64,000 nucleotides of DNA from Acheta domesticus (taxonomy: Eukaryota; Arthropoda; Insecta; Orthoptera; Gryllidae), in NCBI GenBank assembly GCA_031308135.1, contig JAHLJT010008756.1, positions 103,041,271 through 103,105,270 on the forward strand. The letters are read 5' to 3'. Within the stretch, counting starts at the first letter, position 1; every line of letters starts with the position of its first letter. A model generated the notes under the pieces. The model was not told the origin of the DNA. It ran no database searches and saw only the letters and a list, made by a program, of their open reading frames with translations. Both the position numbers and the translations under genes were made by a program. Of the stretch, positions 12,801 through 24,110 are shown one piece after another.

Positions 12801-15800
12801 CGCCGCCCACTTCCCGCCTCGCTCCTCTCCGTCGCGCCGGGTCGATAGCAGTTTCAAGTTGGGGCGCCCGGAGAAGTTAGATCGTTTCGGAATAACATTT
12901 CTCTTGCGCATCCCCCGAGAGGGAGACGCGTCCGCTGCCCGCCCCTCCAGCCTCGGCACCACCCTCCCCCATACACCAGTTCATCCCCCTCCCTTCTCCC
13001 GCGCCTCCGTCGTGGGTGTCCTCTTCAAAGCGCCCGTGGGCGACGGGCCGACCGTGGCCCGGTCTCTCGTACTAATTGTCAATTCCGAAGTCCGCTCGTT
13101 CTCGAGACTGGTGAAGGTGGATCCCGGTTGGTGGATGGAGTGAAGCGAGACGGTGTATCAGGGGATGAGAGTGGACGATGGGGAATGCAATAATCTTTCT
13201 CTAAAGGAAGACGCTTGTGGCTCAAAGTTGCAACTGCATAAAGCCAAGCGTCTTGAGAAAGATAATTGTAGTACAGATGCATTGAAGTGCACTTGGAGAG
13301 GTGAAATTGGAGAAGCAAAAGCAGACATCAGATGGAATGGGAGATTATGTAATTAAGCCACCTCATAATGACAGATTTTGTAGCTAAACATTATTTAAAA
13401 ATGTAGGGACGAGAGTCGTCAGAATTATTGCATACGTGCGTTTCTCAACTTCCTTCCCTTCTTATACCCCCCCCCCCCCCCGCGGGTGTATGTGTACATA
13501 CACCCTAGCACTGCCATAAGGAGAAAGTTGGAATTGGAGATTGCTCTTATTTCCCCATAAATGGCAGGCCGACAAAATGGAAGCCTTTAGGAGGAAAGTG
13601 TACAAAAGATGGCGTCGAGTAACTAGGCAAAGGAGCGTCCGTAACGAGAGCGTTCCGTGCCGGGCGGAGCCGTCTGTTCGGATAGCGACTGCGACGGCGG
13701 AGAGGCGGAGAAGGATGGCGTGCGTGAGCGCTGGCCGTAAGCTCTGTTCGGAATCGAATCCTCCTGCCTTCTCCCTCCGCCCAAGCCGCTCGCCCCTAGA
13801 GCGCCGCCACCCCGCGGGCGTTCGCCTGCCCCAATTAAAGTGCAGCTCGCGCTGCCGCCAATGCCGCCACCTCCCCCGCACTCCCGCCTCCTCGTTCCGC
13901 TGCTGCCCGGCGCGCTGCCCCGCCCCGGCACGTCCAGGCGTCCGGCCACCGGCATTAGTCGCCGCCCCTATTGAAAAAGAGATTACCCGCTCTGCGTTCT
14001 CGCCGCGCCCGCGCGGCCTTCGCTGTCTGCCTCGCCTCCGCCTCCTTCGCACGCTTTCCCTCGCGGCCACGATTCCTCCCTCGACCGCTCAGCACTGCGT
14101 CTGGCTTTTCCGCGCAGCAGCTAGCGTTTCCGCGTCTACCCCGTTCTGTCCCCCCCCTTCTCTTTCGGGTCGCGGTATTAAAAAAGACGAGCGCCGCTTC
14201 GACGACATGAAATGAACTTCCTCGGGGATTGACAGATGCCAGCGTCGCGCCGTCGGCCTGCGGATGTTCCGCGTGTTGGATGGACAACGGGCGAGCGAGC
14301 GATAGCGAGCCGTGGTCACCGCCGGGCGCATCTCCTGCTCTGTGAGAGAGCGGGTAAGCATAGGGGCGGGCGGAGGGGGCGGTGATGGAGCGCTCCGCCG
14401 AGAGCCATGCGTCCGCGTGCAGGCTGCACTGCGGCGGACGCCGGGCGGCGGCGCGACGCGCATCCGTCATGGGCGCCCGCCACGCGTCAGCCCTCCCCGC
14501 TGCAGGCCCCGCCGGGAGCGGACGACGAGATGTTCAGGTGGTGGACGGACGTCATTACGTGAGGTTTGCTCGAACGCAGAGGAGGCGATGTTTATTCATT
14601 TTTGGTCCCTCCATCACATAATTCCAAATATATTACTGATATATGCTAAATGAATGCACGTGTGAAATGAGAAATTGATTCAATTTTCAGTTCAAAAACT
14701 CTTGCAGGTGAACTATGACAGTTTCATTTAAATTATCTGTAGTTTTCTGGATGTTAGTACTTGATATGATATTGCATGAGGCCGCTGTTAATCTCGAGTA
14801 TGTTTGGGGGTAGTTTAAATATTGCGCAGACAACTATTCGTTTTCGCGGAGAACAATGTGGCGTCAAAGAGTGCTTGGTAGTTGGCGTGAGCGTTGTTAT
14901 TCGTTGCGCACTCGTTGAGCGGTGCATCCACGCAATGACATAGTTCCGCGAGCAGTCGGGCGCCTCCGCCCAAGTTGGCTGCCTGGGGCGCAGCCTTTGT
15001 CGCGCGGCCGGCGCGGAATGCGAGCGCTGGGTCCCGCCTCGTCTCGCCCCAGTGGAATTCATTACGAGCGCCTCCGGGCCATGTCGGCGCACGCCACGCG
15101 GGGAGCGCGCGTTTTTTGATGAGATCACCGGCCTAGGCTCGTAGCCATTTCTTCTGCCGCGCCACCGTTGACCTGTGGGCTCTGGAAATACTGTGATATA
15201 AATTTATCAATTTGTGAAAGAACTGCTTTAGTGATTCTTGATTGAAAATATAAACTCTGCGCTTTCTGACGCGTAAGAACTAAGTAAACCCGAAATGATA
15301 ACGTTTTTTGAGAACGGATTTTCTTTAAATTTAAATATTCAAGTTTCTGCGTGGCGATTGTCATATTTCGCTCCTAAATGTTAAGCATGTTTTTCTTGCG
15401 CACACAATTGTTTAACGTGGTCAAGGAGTCATTCCGGCCTGTGCTTTCAGGTTACTTCACCTGAATAAACGCTCCAGTTTTGAAGGTTCTGAAGAACACG
15501 TGTCCTCGCTTATTTAACTCGTCTGTTTGTATTACGACAAACAGTAACGTTCATCATTGAAGTTACGTGCTTCCTGCTTAAGAAAAACATCTGCGCTATG
15601 AAAACAAACGGAAGATAGTTTGCTGCGTAATAGGTCATCTATTTCGGTCTGCATGATGGAGTGCTGCGACAGGAAGCATACTGTTGCGCCGGTCGGATGT
15701 GTGAACTGCGAGGTATTTGTGGATGCTGTCGATTAATCATCGACAACAGAGAAGTGTTTCATCGAGACGACGTGATGCACACTATCCGGAAGCCTCCCAC

Positions 15801-18090
15801 CACTCCATCTGGCACTTCCTCCGGATGCTTCGTCTTATCGGATCTTCCACGATATTTTTCGTGTATTCGCTGTATCTTCATTAGGAAGTTTCGTCGGCGC
15901 GGACGAAGAACAATAGTAGCAAAACAGAACTAAATGCGTTTCTTGATAAAGGTGTAGTCTCTGGCACTGCTCCGTCCGAAGTGCCTAGACAATAGGGAAG
16001 GAATAAATAGCTACCGAACGTTCCCAAGTATTTTGTTTGAAGGGAAGCCGTTGCATTGTGTCTCTTTCGATTCAGATTCCTCCAGAATGAGGTAATGGCG
16101 GGGCTTCTAAAGATTTATTTTTTATAACATTACGGATTTTTATTTAAGGATTTCTGAAAAGGTCTTGGAATATTTCCTATCTCTCTCATTTTACAAACCG
16201 TCTGTTATTAGTACTTGCGAACAATAATTTTAATTTCAGATGTCTGGGAATCCAAATCGTAATATTAAAAAGAAGTATTTTGTGAAGAAAACCTAAGATC
16301 TGTCCCAATTGGTTCTCGAGCGAGTGAATTATTGGGTGTCACTGTTCCGTTAATAGGTGGATTGAAATATATAATGAACCTTAAAGGAGGACACCGTCGC
16401 AAAAGGGAACTTAGCAAGAGCGCGTCTCTGGATGATGAGCCGGTTTCGCGTCCCATCCGGAGTTTCCGTTGGCGCTACCGGGGCGACGCACGAGGGGGAC
16501 AGCTGCCGCGCAGACAATGGACCGGTGCGACCGCCGCCGCCGTCGCGGCTCCCGTCGGTCTATTTGCAGGCACCCGCACGTTCCGCGCGTGGCTATCAGA
16601 AAATAAACCACCGCGCGGCGCTCGCGTGCCCCTCTGCTCCGGCAGCCTGACGCCTCGGTCAGTCGCGCGGCACCTTCCTCGCCTCCCTGCCTCCCTGCCT
16701 CCCACTTTATTGATTTCCGAAGCCGCCCGACAAGTTTTGTTTGCATCACCTCTGTCTGGCGTTGCTATTTGTGTCAAAGTTGCGTGACATCTCTCGCTTC
16801 CTACAAAAAGTGTCAACTCGTAATCTCGTAATGAGGAAAGTTGTTTGAAAATGAACGAAAGAATCACTTGACCAGGTGGGCTTCTAAATTTCTGACATAG
16901 TTTCTGTGTATATGTGTTTTATTATTTCTTGAGACTTGTTTAGAAACAGATAAGAATGACCCTTCACCTGAGTATTTAGAGTGAATAAATAAACTTTATT
17001 TTTTAGCGTTCATTCAGAAATTAGGCTTAATTTAAAAGGAATTTTCTCAGATGACTTTGCCCCATAGACATTCATGCGTAGAATGTGATCCACGTAGGAA
17101 CAGTTGGATACTTCAAGACTGAAGTATTTAAGATATTCATCTGGCCCTGTATATTTTCATGCTAATGCAAAATGATTAGCAAAAAGGTTATGTAAGCCTG
17201 GCTTGTGCATTTGCGAGCAGCAATATGTAATCGAAGAGAGAGAATTATGTGACGGGTTTTCTCGAATACAAATTACGTAGCGTTCTGCCTTTCTTCAAAG
17301 AAGAAAGCGGCAACGACGTGTACCAGAGGCGAACGAGCACGTACATCCACTCGCCTCGCAATAAATGAGAGAGATACTGCAGGGTTGAGCGCGGCTGCCC
17401 TCCTGGGCTGGAGTGAGTATGCAGAGCGTCAGCAGGAGAGGCGGCGCTGCGAGGGCCGTAGATTTACGAGTCCAATACTCGCACGAGCGGCACTAGCACA
17501 AAGAAGGCTGCGGCAGCGGCGGCATCGAGCGCGCGCGGATAGGCGCTCGCGACGCGATATTACATCACGTTAAGGGAAAATTGTTTTATAAATCCCGGCC
17601 CACGCTTTCGCGTTGTGGTTGTGAGATGGGAGAAGACGGGTGGCCTGGTTCAGCGTGACCCGGCTGAAAAGCGCTGTCCGCCCTCCAGCTTTTGTGTCGA
17701 CGAGAATATTTCATTCGCGTGAAATTGTGTGTGCGGATGGGTGTGGGTGGAGCGGTCCGGCGCGCGTAGGGGCCAAGGGGCGCCGAGGAGAGTGGATCGG
17801 AGGTGGCGGCGTCGCGCACTGGGAGTATCGACGCCGAGACTGAGGCAGCGACCTCGGCGTCGACGGCATTCCCACGGGACGCCGGCGCTGCCGCCTGCCC
17901 CCGCGGGGCTGCTGGCTGTGGGCGTGGTCTCTGACGAAGGGAGCCAAGCCTGCGCGCGCCCGGTTGCGGGTGGTGGGCGGACAAAACTCGCCACACGTAG
18001 GATTTGCTTCAATATTTGCTTGTAGAAGTGACCATTGGAAGTTTTACTTTTGCCACTTTTGTTACACGCGTCTATCTCCCCAACACATCT
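9861..18090. other. Non-coding stretch with many GC-rich islands
   Basis: Islands occur at about 10040-10330, 11520-11980, 12690-13110, 13620-14560, 14900-15120, 16400-16760 and 17300-17990, separated by AT-rich DNA. Many island ORFs of 100-224 codons run on both strands with Arg/Pro/Ala/Gly-rich, motif-free translations, and I do not accept any as coding. Nothing between the islands has clear splice-flanked coding potential. Confidence 0.5.
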
Positions 18091-18097
18091 TCCATCC

Positions 18098-18135
18098 TAT
18101 AAAAGGGTAAGTGTAGCGTCGGGTATTTCAATTTC
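18098..18135 (+). promoter_or_regulatory. Candidate TATA + initiator core promoter
   Basis: TATAAAAG at 18098-18105 lies about 110 bases downstream of a GC-rich island (17300-17990). A TCAATT element resembling the arthropod initiator (consensus TCAKTY, imperfect at the fourth base) has its A at 18130, which is 32 bases from the first T of the TATA box and so at the expected distance. A possible splice donor (TAG/GTGAGC) follows near 18160. No downstream exon is recognisable, so this may be a chance match or the start of a non-coding transcript. Confidence 0.25.
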
Positions 18136-18368
18136 AAGTACAATAGTTAATTCCTACGTAGGTGAGCAGTACGAGGTTGATGGGCGCAGTGCTTCTTCCC
18201 TAGTGTTTTTCTAGTGAGTCACATAAGACACATATGGACATCTATCCGCAGGTATCAATTCCTGCTGATGTACTCGCGTAGTTCTAAAATCGTGACCTAG
18301 ATACCGTGAGCAAATTTGTATCAAATGTTTGGAGGGTAATGTTTAATTTTGCTTGAACTTCGTTAACA

Positions 18369-18600
18369 CTCCGTCACTCGCGCTACCAATCGTAACACTG
18401 GTATTTGGTTATCCCAATCGTAACACGAGTACACTCCACAAATAGTTTTCTTTTTTAAATTATGATTATTACTTTTTTATTTATCTGGGCTTGTAGTATA
18501 GTTAAATACACAATGGAAAGAAACGGCAAATTATTCCAAATTAAATTTGAATCTATTATACTTCCGTCACTCGGGCGGCCACTCGTAGCACGAGTACTCG
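18369..18600. repeat. Repeated CCGTCACTCG motif block
   Basis: A motif of about 38 bases beginning CCGTCACTCG and containing CCAATCGTAACAC appears at about 18371-18407. It recurs in part at 18414-18432 and again at 18563-18600 (CCGTCACTCG...CACTCGTAGCACGAGTAC). The copies are direct repeats about 190 bases apart, separated by AT-rich DNA. This looks like terminal or sub-terminal repeat sequence of a decayed DNA transposon. The family cannot be settled from this sequence alone. Confidence 0.4.
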
Positions 18601-21600
18601 CGCGTTGGACTACGTACAACGCCCGCATTATTTAGTTTTCTACATCTTCTAATATTTACGTTTTTTGTACAGTAACGAAGAGAAACGCTTAAAGACAACA
18701 TTTGAAATATGAAACTCTCTCTTATTACTGAAACAAATATTTTGATCAGATACGCAAGAACACCGTTTCATACGCCAGTACTCGCATTTTCGATTCTGCC
18801 CGACAATAATGTTAGTCAAGGTTATGGCGACACAGTTCATAACAGAAATAAAGTTTATTTATACCCTTCTCAGACACCGTTAGAGAAATAGAAGCATTAG
18901 TTTTATTCGTGGAAGGCTAAAATCTCTCTTTTAATTAGAACAAAAAACTTCTGGTTGACTTGTATCCAACGAAGCGAATGACAGAGTGTTAAAGGTTTGG
19001 ATTACTCGTTTTATACTGAAGAGGTAATGAAATTGGTAGGACACAAGCTTGATTCCGAAAGTCCTGTGTTCATATTTTTCGTAAATGCATCTCTGTTGCC
19101 TTAAAAATATTGAAAGCGTTTTGAACCGGATCAGTATTTTAATCTTAAAATATAAGAACGTTAGAAGTCGGTGGAAAATGGCAGGGACTTTGTCTCTTGT
19201 GTTGCTCATCCTGTGTATAGGTTGCCCTTCCCCGTTTGACTATTCGTACGGTAACTTCAACGATACTGCTTATATGTGTGTGAGTGTGTGATGCGCCGGT
19301 GGAAAGCTCGCTCGAAGTGTAACGATCAACCCGGAAAACGTTCCGCCGCTCTGAAAGCAGAAAATACGGCCCATCAAATCATGCCCATTGAGGAGTATCG
19401 GCAAACGCATTACGTACAAGTGGGTCGTGTTCGTGGAGCGAGTCGCACCTCTACGGCAGAACTGGAGACGCGCTCGCTAGCAAAGACGTAGCAGACCCCT
19501 TCCTCTAGAGGCTTGCGATTGGAGCGCAAAGCAAAGGCACGTTCATTTACATTTCTCGTGCCGAAATCTTCCGGCGAAATCTTCGCGACACCGCTGAGCC
19601 GTAATCTTCCGAAACGAGTGCTGCGCTGCGGAAGCTGCCTGCCCTTTTTTTTGCGATCTGGACTCGTTTTCGCGGAATGGGCCGAAGTTGATCCGGGCAC
19701 AGAATCATCTGCAAGGATGTTTCAATATTTAAATATTCCTTGGGCACTGCCGATTAGGGACTACGTAGTAAATGAAAATTTGCCCGGAAATGGAATGAAA
19801 GTATGCATTAAATGTACATTAAATGATATTGGAATAGGTAGATTGCTCCTATAAATGGACTGAAATTTTTTGTTTGAAATTGACGAGAGAATATTGTACG
19901 ATTTTCCAAGGTTGTAGTTAGATTTTTTTTTAGAATGAACACCGTTCTTGAGAATAGGCAGTATCTAAAGAGTTGCGCTTATTTATTTTTGTTCCAAAGC
20001 GCCAAATGAAAACGAAGATTTTATCACTGCAGTTTGTTGACGTTCTGTTCACTCTTATTTGCACAGTTCATGCTTTCCGTTGCTTCGTGCCGCCGCAAAA
20101 TTTCTGTGCCCGTGACGAGCTGTGGGCGTGGTCCGGAGCAGCTCCGAGGTTTGTGGCGACGCAACTCCGCCGCCTGTATCGGAACTCATTACGACGCCCC
20201 GCGAGTCACAAAGCCGCTGCCTGCCTGGCCCGACCCACTCCCCTCTCCGTACCCACCCTCTACTCAGCGCCTGACCCTGCCCTGGCGCGCCGCGCCGCGC
20301 CGCGCCGCGCCGCGGGAGATGGGTGCACATAAATTGCCGTTTTTAACCCGGCGCCCGCGACAAAAGGGGCCGGGCGCACTTATATTACGTTGCCCGACAG
20401 AAGTGGTAATGACTCTAAAAATTCAATCTGCCCCACGCGGCTTTGAAGTTGGCCTGGCGCCCCAGGGCCGTGCGTCGTTGCGAGCTTTCGTCCAATCGCC
20501 ATTGCGCTTCAGTTTCGACTTTGCTCATTGTTCTGACCCCTAATACAAGGCATACCCATTTCTGAAAATTCATTATTTTGGAAAAAATGTTAATTTTCAT
20601 AATGAAAAATACTGCGCTAATTTTAAAGTGTACGTATTATTATTTACAAAGAATGAAAGATAATCCCATCAGGACTAAGACAGGTTATTTACACCTCAAG
20701 GATTCATTTATTAAAAATGTACAACGTTAATAAATTGTCATTGAATTTACTGGTGGTAACAACTATTTAACATTTCATTGCGATAATAGTGAAGTAGAAC
20801 GAGCTTTCATGATCATACCGACTGACAATCTTGTTTTCCACGGGCGTAGGTTTCGTCTTGCTTCTGAGTTCCCGCAATGTTTGCCGAGCGGTTCCGAACT
20901 TCGGAGACCCTAATGGGCGTCGCACTAAGTCCGGCAAAGCCTCCACCTCCTGAACTTTAGAGCATTTTTCAAGACTGTGCACATTATCCTTTGATATTGT
21001 GGCCCTAATATTCCTCGAAGACATGAAATGTTCTTCGAAGTAGTTCTACGAAGTTCGATGCGAGTGAAGAACTTCGAAACGATCCACTGCTAAATCATAT
21101 GTGTGAAGTGACTCAACAGAGTTAACTTACTGATTGGTTGTTTGGTGGGTTGTGGCCCACGCGTTGTGAAATGATTGTTCACGAACGGTGAGTCCAGTAG
21201 ATAACATTTCTCACTTCATATTTGCTCCAAATAGCTCATTTTTGTTAGTTCTACGCAAGTGAGGACATTCTGTGCTCAATGCGTTTGTTACAACTGACAT
21301 CACTGCTGTTTTGTCCCGTTCATTAGAAATGTGTACACAGAACTCTCCTCATCTTGTTTCCTGACCGTTGTTTTAAGTGTCTCGTATCTTTAAATCGAGG
21401 GCGATCGAAACAAATAGATTATTTTGGCGTTAGCCCAAATTATTGTTTCCCAATCAATTGCCCTAATTGTGTCGGATTTTAAACGACTTCCAAATTCCAC
21501 GGAAGTGATCCTCTCTAGCGGTTACAAGTGCATAGGTCCGGGTGCAGCGCGTTCCCATTTGTGACGTCAAATCCATTGAGCAAAGCGCTCTGGTTTATTT

Positions 21601-22159
21601 GTGTTCGGCGCAACGGGTGGGTGGATGTGCGTGCGTGTGTATGTGGAGATGGCAGGGAGAGATGCTATGGAAGCGGTCGAGGAGAGATGAAGCAGCGTCG
21701 CCACGGCGTCTACGTGACAGTCGATTCGAGAGGCGCCATGTCGCGCCGCGTCTTGTCGCATCCCTTCCAGTCGCTCTGCTCGTATCCTGCCCCAAGGAAA
21801 ATACACGCGCGTCCGGGCATGTTTTGAGGGGAACAGGCACGCTCGTGTACATTGCGGCGTAATTCTCGCGGTGGCGCGCCTGACGGCTGCCAGATGCGCG
21901 CCGCTCCCCTCTTCGCTGCCACTCCTCCTCCGTGGCGTGCCCCCGCGGTGGACACGGATCTTGCTGTCCGCTTCTTCACGTAATCTACTTCTCGACGACT
22001 TTTTAAGCCAGTATGTATGTTTGATTCAACTTATTCCTGTTAGCACATGAATTTGCCATTTTGAATTTTTTCCCCAACTTTCGAAAATGCAGAGTGCGCA
22101 GACCATGGGACCAGCTACAATTTCTTTACCGTTTTTTTTATACATACGTGAAAAAATCT
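18601..22159. other. Non-coding stretch with GC-rich islands
   Basis: Islands lie at about 19300-19690, 20080-20540 and 21520-21980. The middle one contains a short CCGCG pentanucleotide run (about 20286-20314). Around 21030-21080 there are repeated CTTCGAAG palindromes. No exon is supported. Confidence 0.5.
20286..20314. repeat. CCGCG pentanucleotide microsatellite
   Basis: About five to six perfect CCGCG units sit inside a GC-rich island. The same unit recurs as a longer array at 41801-41860 and as an interrupted array near 57833-57866, always in CpG-dense sequence. Confidence 0.85.
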
Positions 22160-22935
22160 AAAGAAAAACTTTAGAACCGTTTCACAGGCCAATGTTTAAA
22201 ATTTACAGTTTATTGACATTTTATTAGTTTTTCTGTTTCCTAATGGTAGAACGGAAATATTATTTGAAGAATATTAAAGAACAGTAAAACCTCGTCCAAT
22301 GGTAATTTTATGTGAAAAATTTGGAGCCGTTTTTAAGAAAATGGTGTTTAAGCGATACTGTAAAGGCGAAATTGAAGCTCTTTTTCGCAGGAATATTTTG
22401 TGTTTTCGAAAAATATTAGAAGTCATTTAAAGTAATCAATTTACAAATACAATAGTGTTATCTAGTTGCTGCAAATGTGCATTTTAACAGTGTGAGAGAT
22501 CTTTCAATAAAATTATATTCGTATAATTTTTGAAAAACAAAACCAACAAAAAACAAACACAAAATGAACTTTACGTCACATTAAAAAGAGTGCAGTTAGC
22601 ACTATCCTTTTGAAAAGTTTGAAGAAAAAATTTGGAGCCATTTATGAGAAAACGGCGTTTGAGCCAGTCTGAAAATGCGGAATTTTGAGATAGTTTTCAC
22701 AGAAAACGGTTTGAATTCTCGAGAAACTTGACTTAAAGCAAATGCACTCATAAATATAACATTGTGAACAAATCGCCGGTAATTTTTGAAAAAATTACAA
22801 AAATGTAAGAATAGAGCATAGAGAGTAAAGAATAGAGCAATGTGGCGTTTATGTCGTCCTCAAATATTACACAAGGCACTATCCCTACCAAAGTTAAAAG
22901 AAAAAACTTCGAGCAGATTTTGAGAAAGTCTTATT
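22160..22935 (+). repeat. Diverged tandem repeat, period about 0.28-0.31 kb
   Basis: A recurring phrase GAAAAA(A)TTTGGAGCC followed by a TTTATGAGAAAACGGCGTTTGAG-like segment appears with tttggagcc at 22320 and 22631, and in degraded form (CTTCGAGC) at 22907. A fourth, weaker copy starts near 22166 (AACTTTAGAACCG). The second and third copies are preceded by the shared GCACTATCC. Each copy is followed by a similar AT-rich stretch with ...TAATTTTTGAAAAA. The spacings are 311 and 276 bases. The copies are strongly diverged, so this is an old local tandem array. It has no coding potential. Confidence 0.6.
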
Positions 22936-23564
22936 GTAATTTTTTAAAATTGCACGTGTTGCATGCATTATTGCGGGAAAGCTACTAAACTTTATTTAAA
23001 ATGTACATGGCTTTAATGAACTCACTATGGAAAAAACATTTACTTGAAGGGGAAAAATCTTCAATTTTGCAGTTGTAGGAAAACAAAGGTCAAACTTTGC
23101 AATTGTCGAAAATTCAGAGTTTACCATGAAATCGGACTATGCCACCTTAATCGATTTCCAAATTCCAAGGACCGCGACATCAGCAGATAGATTAGGGAAT
23201 ATCAATTTCGGAATAGTTTAGGCGCTAACGTTAACCACGGACGTTTTGGTGTCAATCTATTTTTCTGTATATAAGACTCAAAAACGTGGATTCTGAGTAT
23301 GCAGCGTGTTAGAAGGGATTTACTGTATATGCCAAAAGCATTATCCCCATTTTCGTTACCAGGGCCCGGCAATAAGAGTTTTTGTGTCGAAAATTCGCAG
23401 TTATTCATCACCGCAGTACAACAATTTCTCGGTTGCTTAGGCAGCAGCGAGGAAGTAAAAGGAGGAAAGTGAATTTCGAGTTTAATCAAGCAAGACTTTT
23501 TGCGTAGGAAAACAATAAACGAAACGGAAGAAAAGCCAAGACCGTATTTATGGGGACACTGCTC

Positions 23565-24110
23565 CGTCCCGTGGTACCTCGGTGGTTCATTGAATTTCGT
23601 TGGGGCCGTTTGGGCACGAGTGATGCCGGACGCGTAGAACCGCCATTTGAGGTCACAACTGAAGAAATGGTGGGAAAAATTCACGATACTGTGTTGGAAG
23701 ACCGCCGAATGGAAAGTAGGGGAGGTAGTTCAGATCGTAAATATCGCGTTTAAATGGTACAATAACATTCTGCACGAACATTTGGATATGAGAAAGCTGG
23801 CAAGTCTTTAAGTGCCGCCACTGCTCTCAGTTAACAACAAGCGGAACTTGTTGTGACCATTTTATTTGGAGTGTTTGAAACTCTTCCAAATTAGTTTTTG
23901 CTACGTTTTGTCACCTTTCATAAAACAGATGTGTTATTTTCAACCACAGACCGTACATCAAACCAAGCATTGGATTTGTTTTGATGAACATGCTCCGGTG
24001 AAAGGGTTTTTCACCATGCAGGGTGAAAACGTTCCGGCAGTTCGAAAAGTGGAGGCGAATTTTGAAAAACGTTGGGCAAGGTGTTTTGATTTTAAAGGGG
24101 ACTAAGTTGT
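23565..24110 (+). pseudogene. Mariner transposase relic, internally deleted
   Basis: Frame-broken fragments on the plus strand match a mariner-family transposase in order. From about 23580 to 23720 there is the linker after the DNA-binding region (WFIEFRWGRL..., then EVTTEEMVGKIHDTVLEDRRM). At about 23760-23815 there is HEHLDMRKL. Around 23865-24000 there are remnants of the segment that holds the first catalytic Asp. At 24045-24105 comes the C-terminal VEANFEKRWARCFDFKGD, which in intact proteins precedes the end of the ORF. The stretch between the last two blocks is missing, so most of the catalytic core is gone, and stops and frameshifts break the rest. The copy is dead. I could not identify the terminal inverted repeats. 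Confidence 0.8.

Noticed and set aside
13541..14215. 224-codon plus-strand and 202-codon minus-strand overlapping ORFs
   Set aside because: Both are Arg/Pro/Ala-rich products of one GC island with no recognisable motif or supporting splice context.
23202..23684. 160-codon minus-strand ORF
   Set aside because: Its upper part is antisense to the mariner relic and the rest has no recognisable similarity, so it is a shadow.
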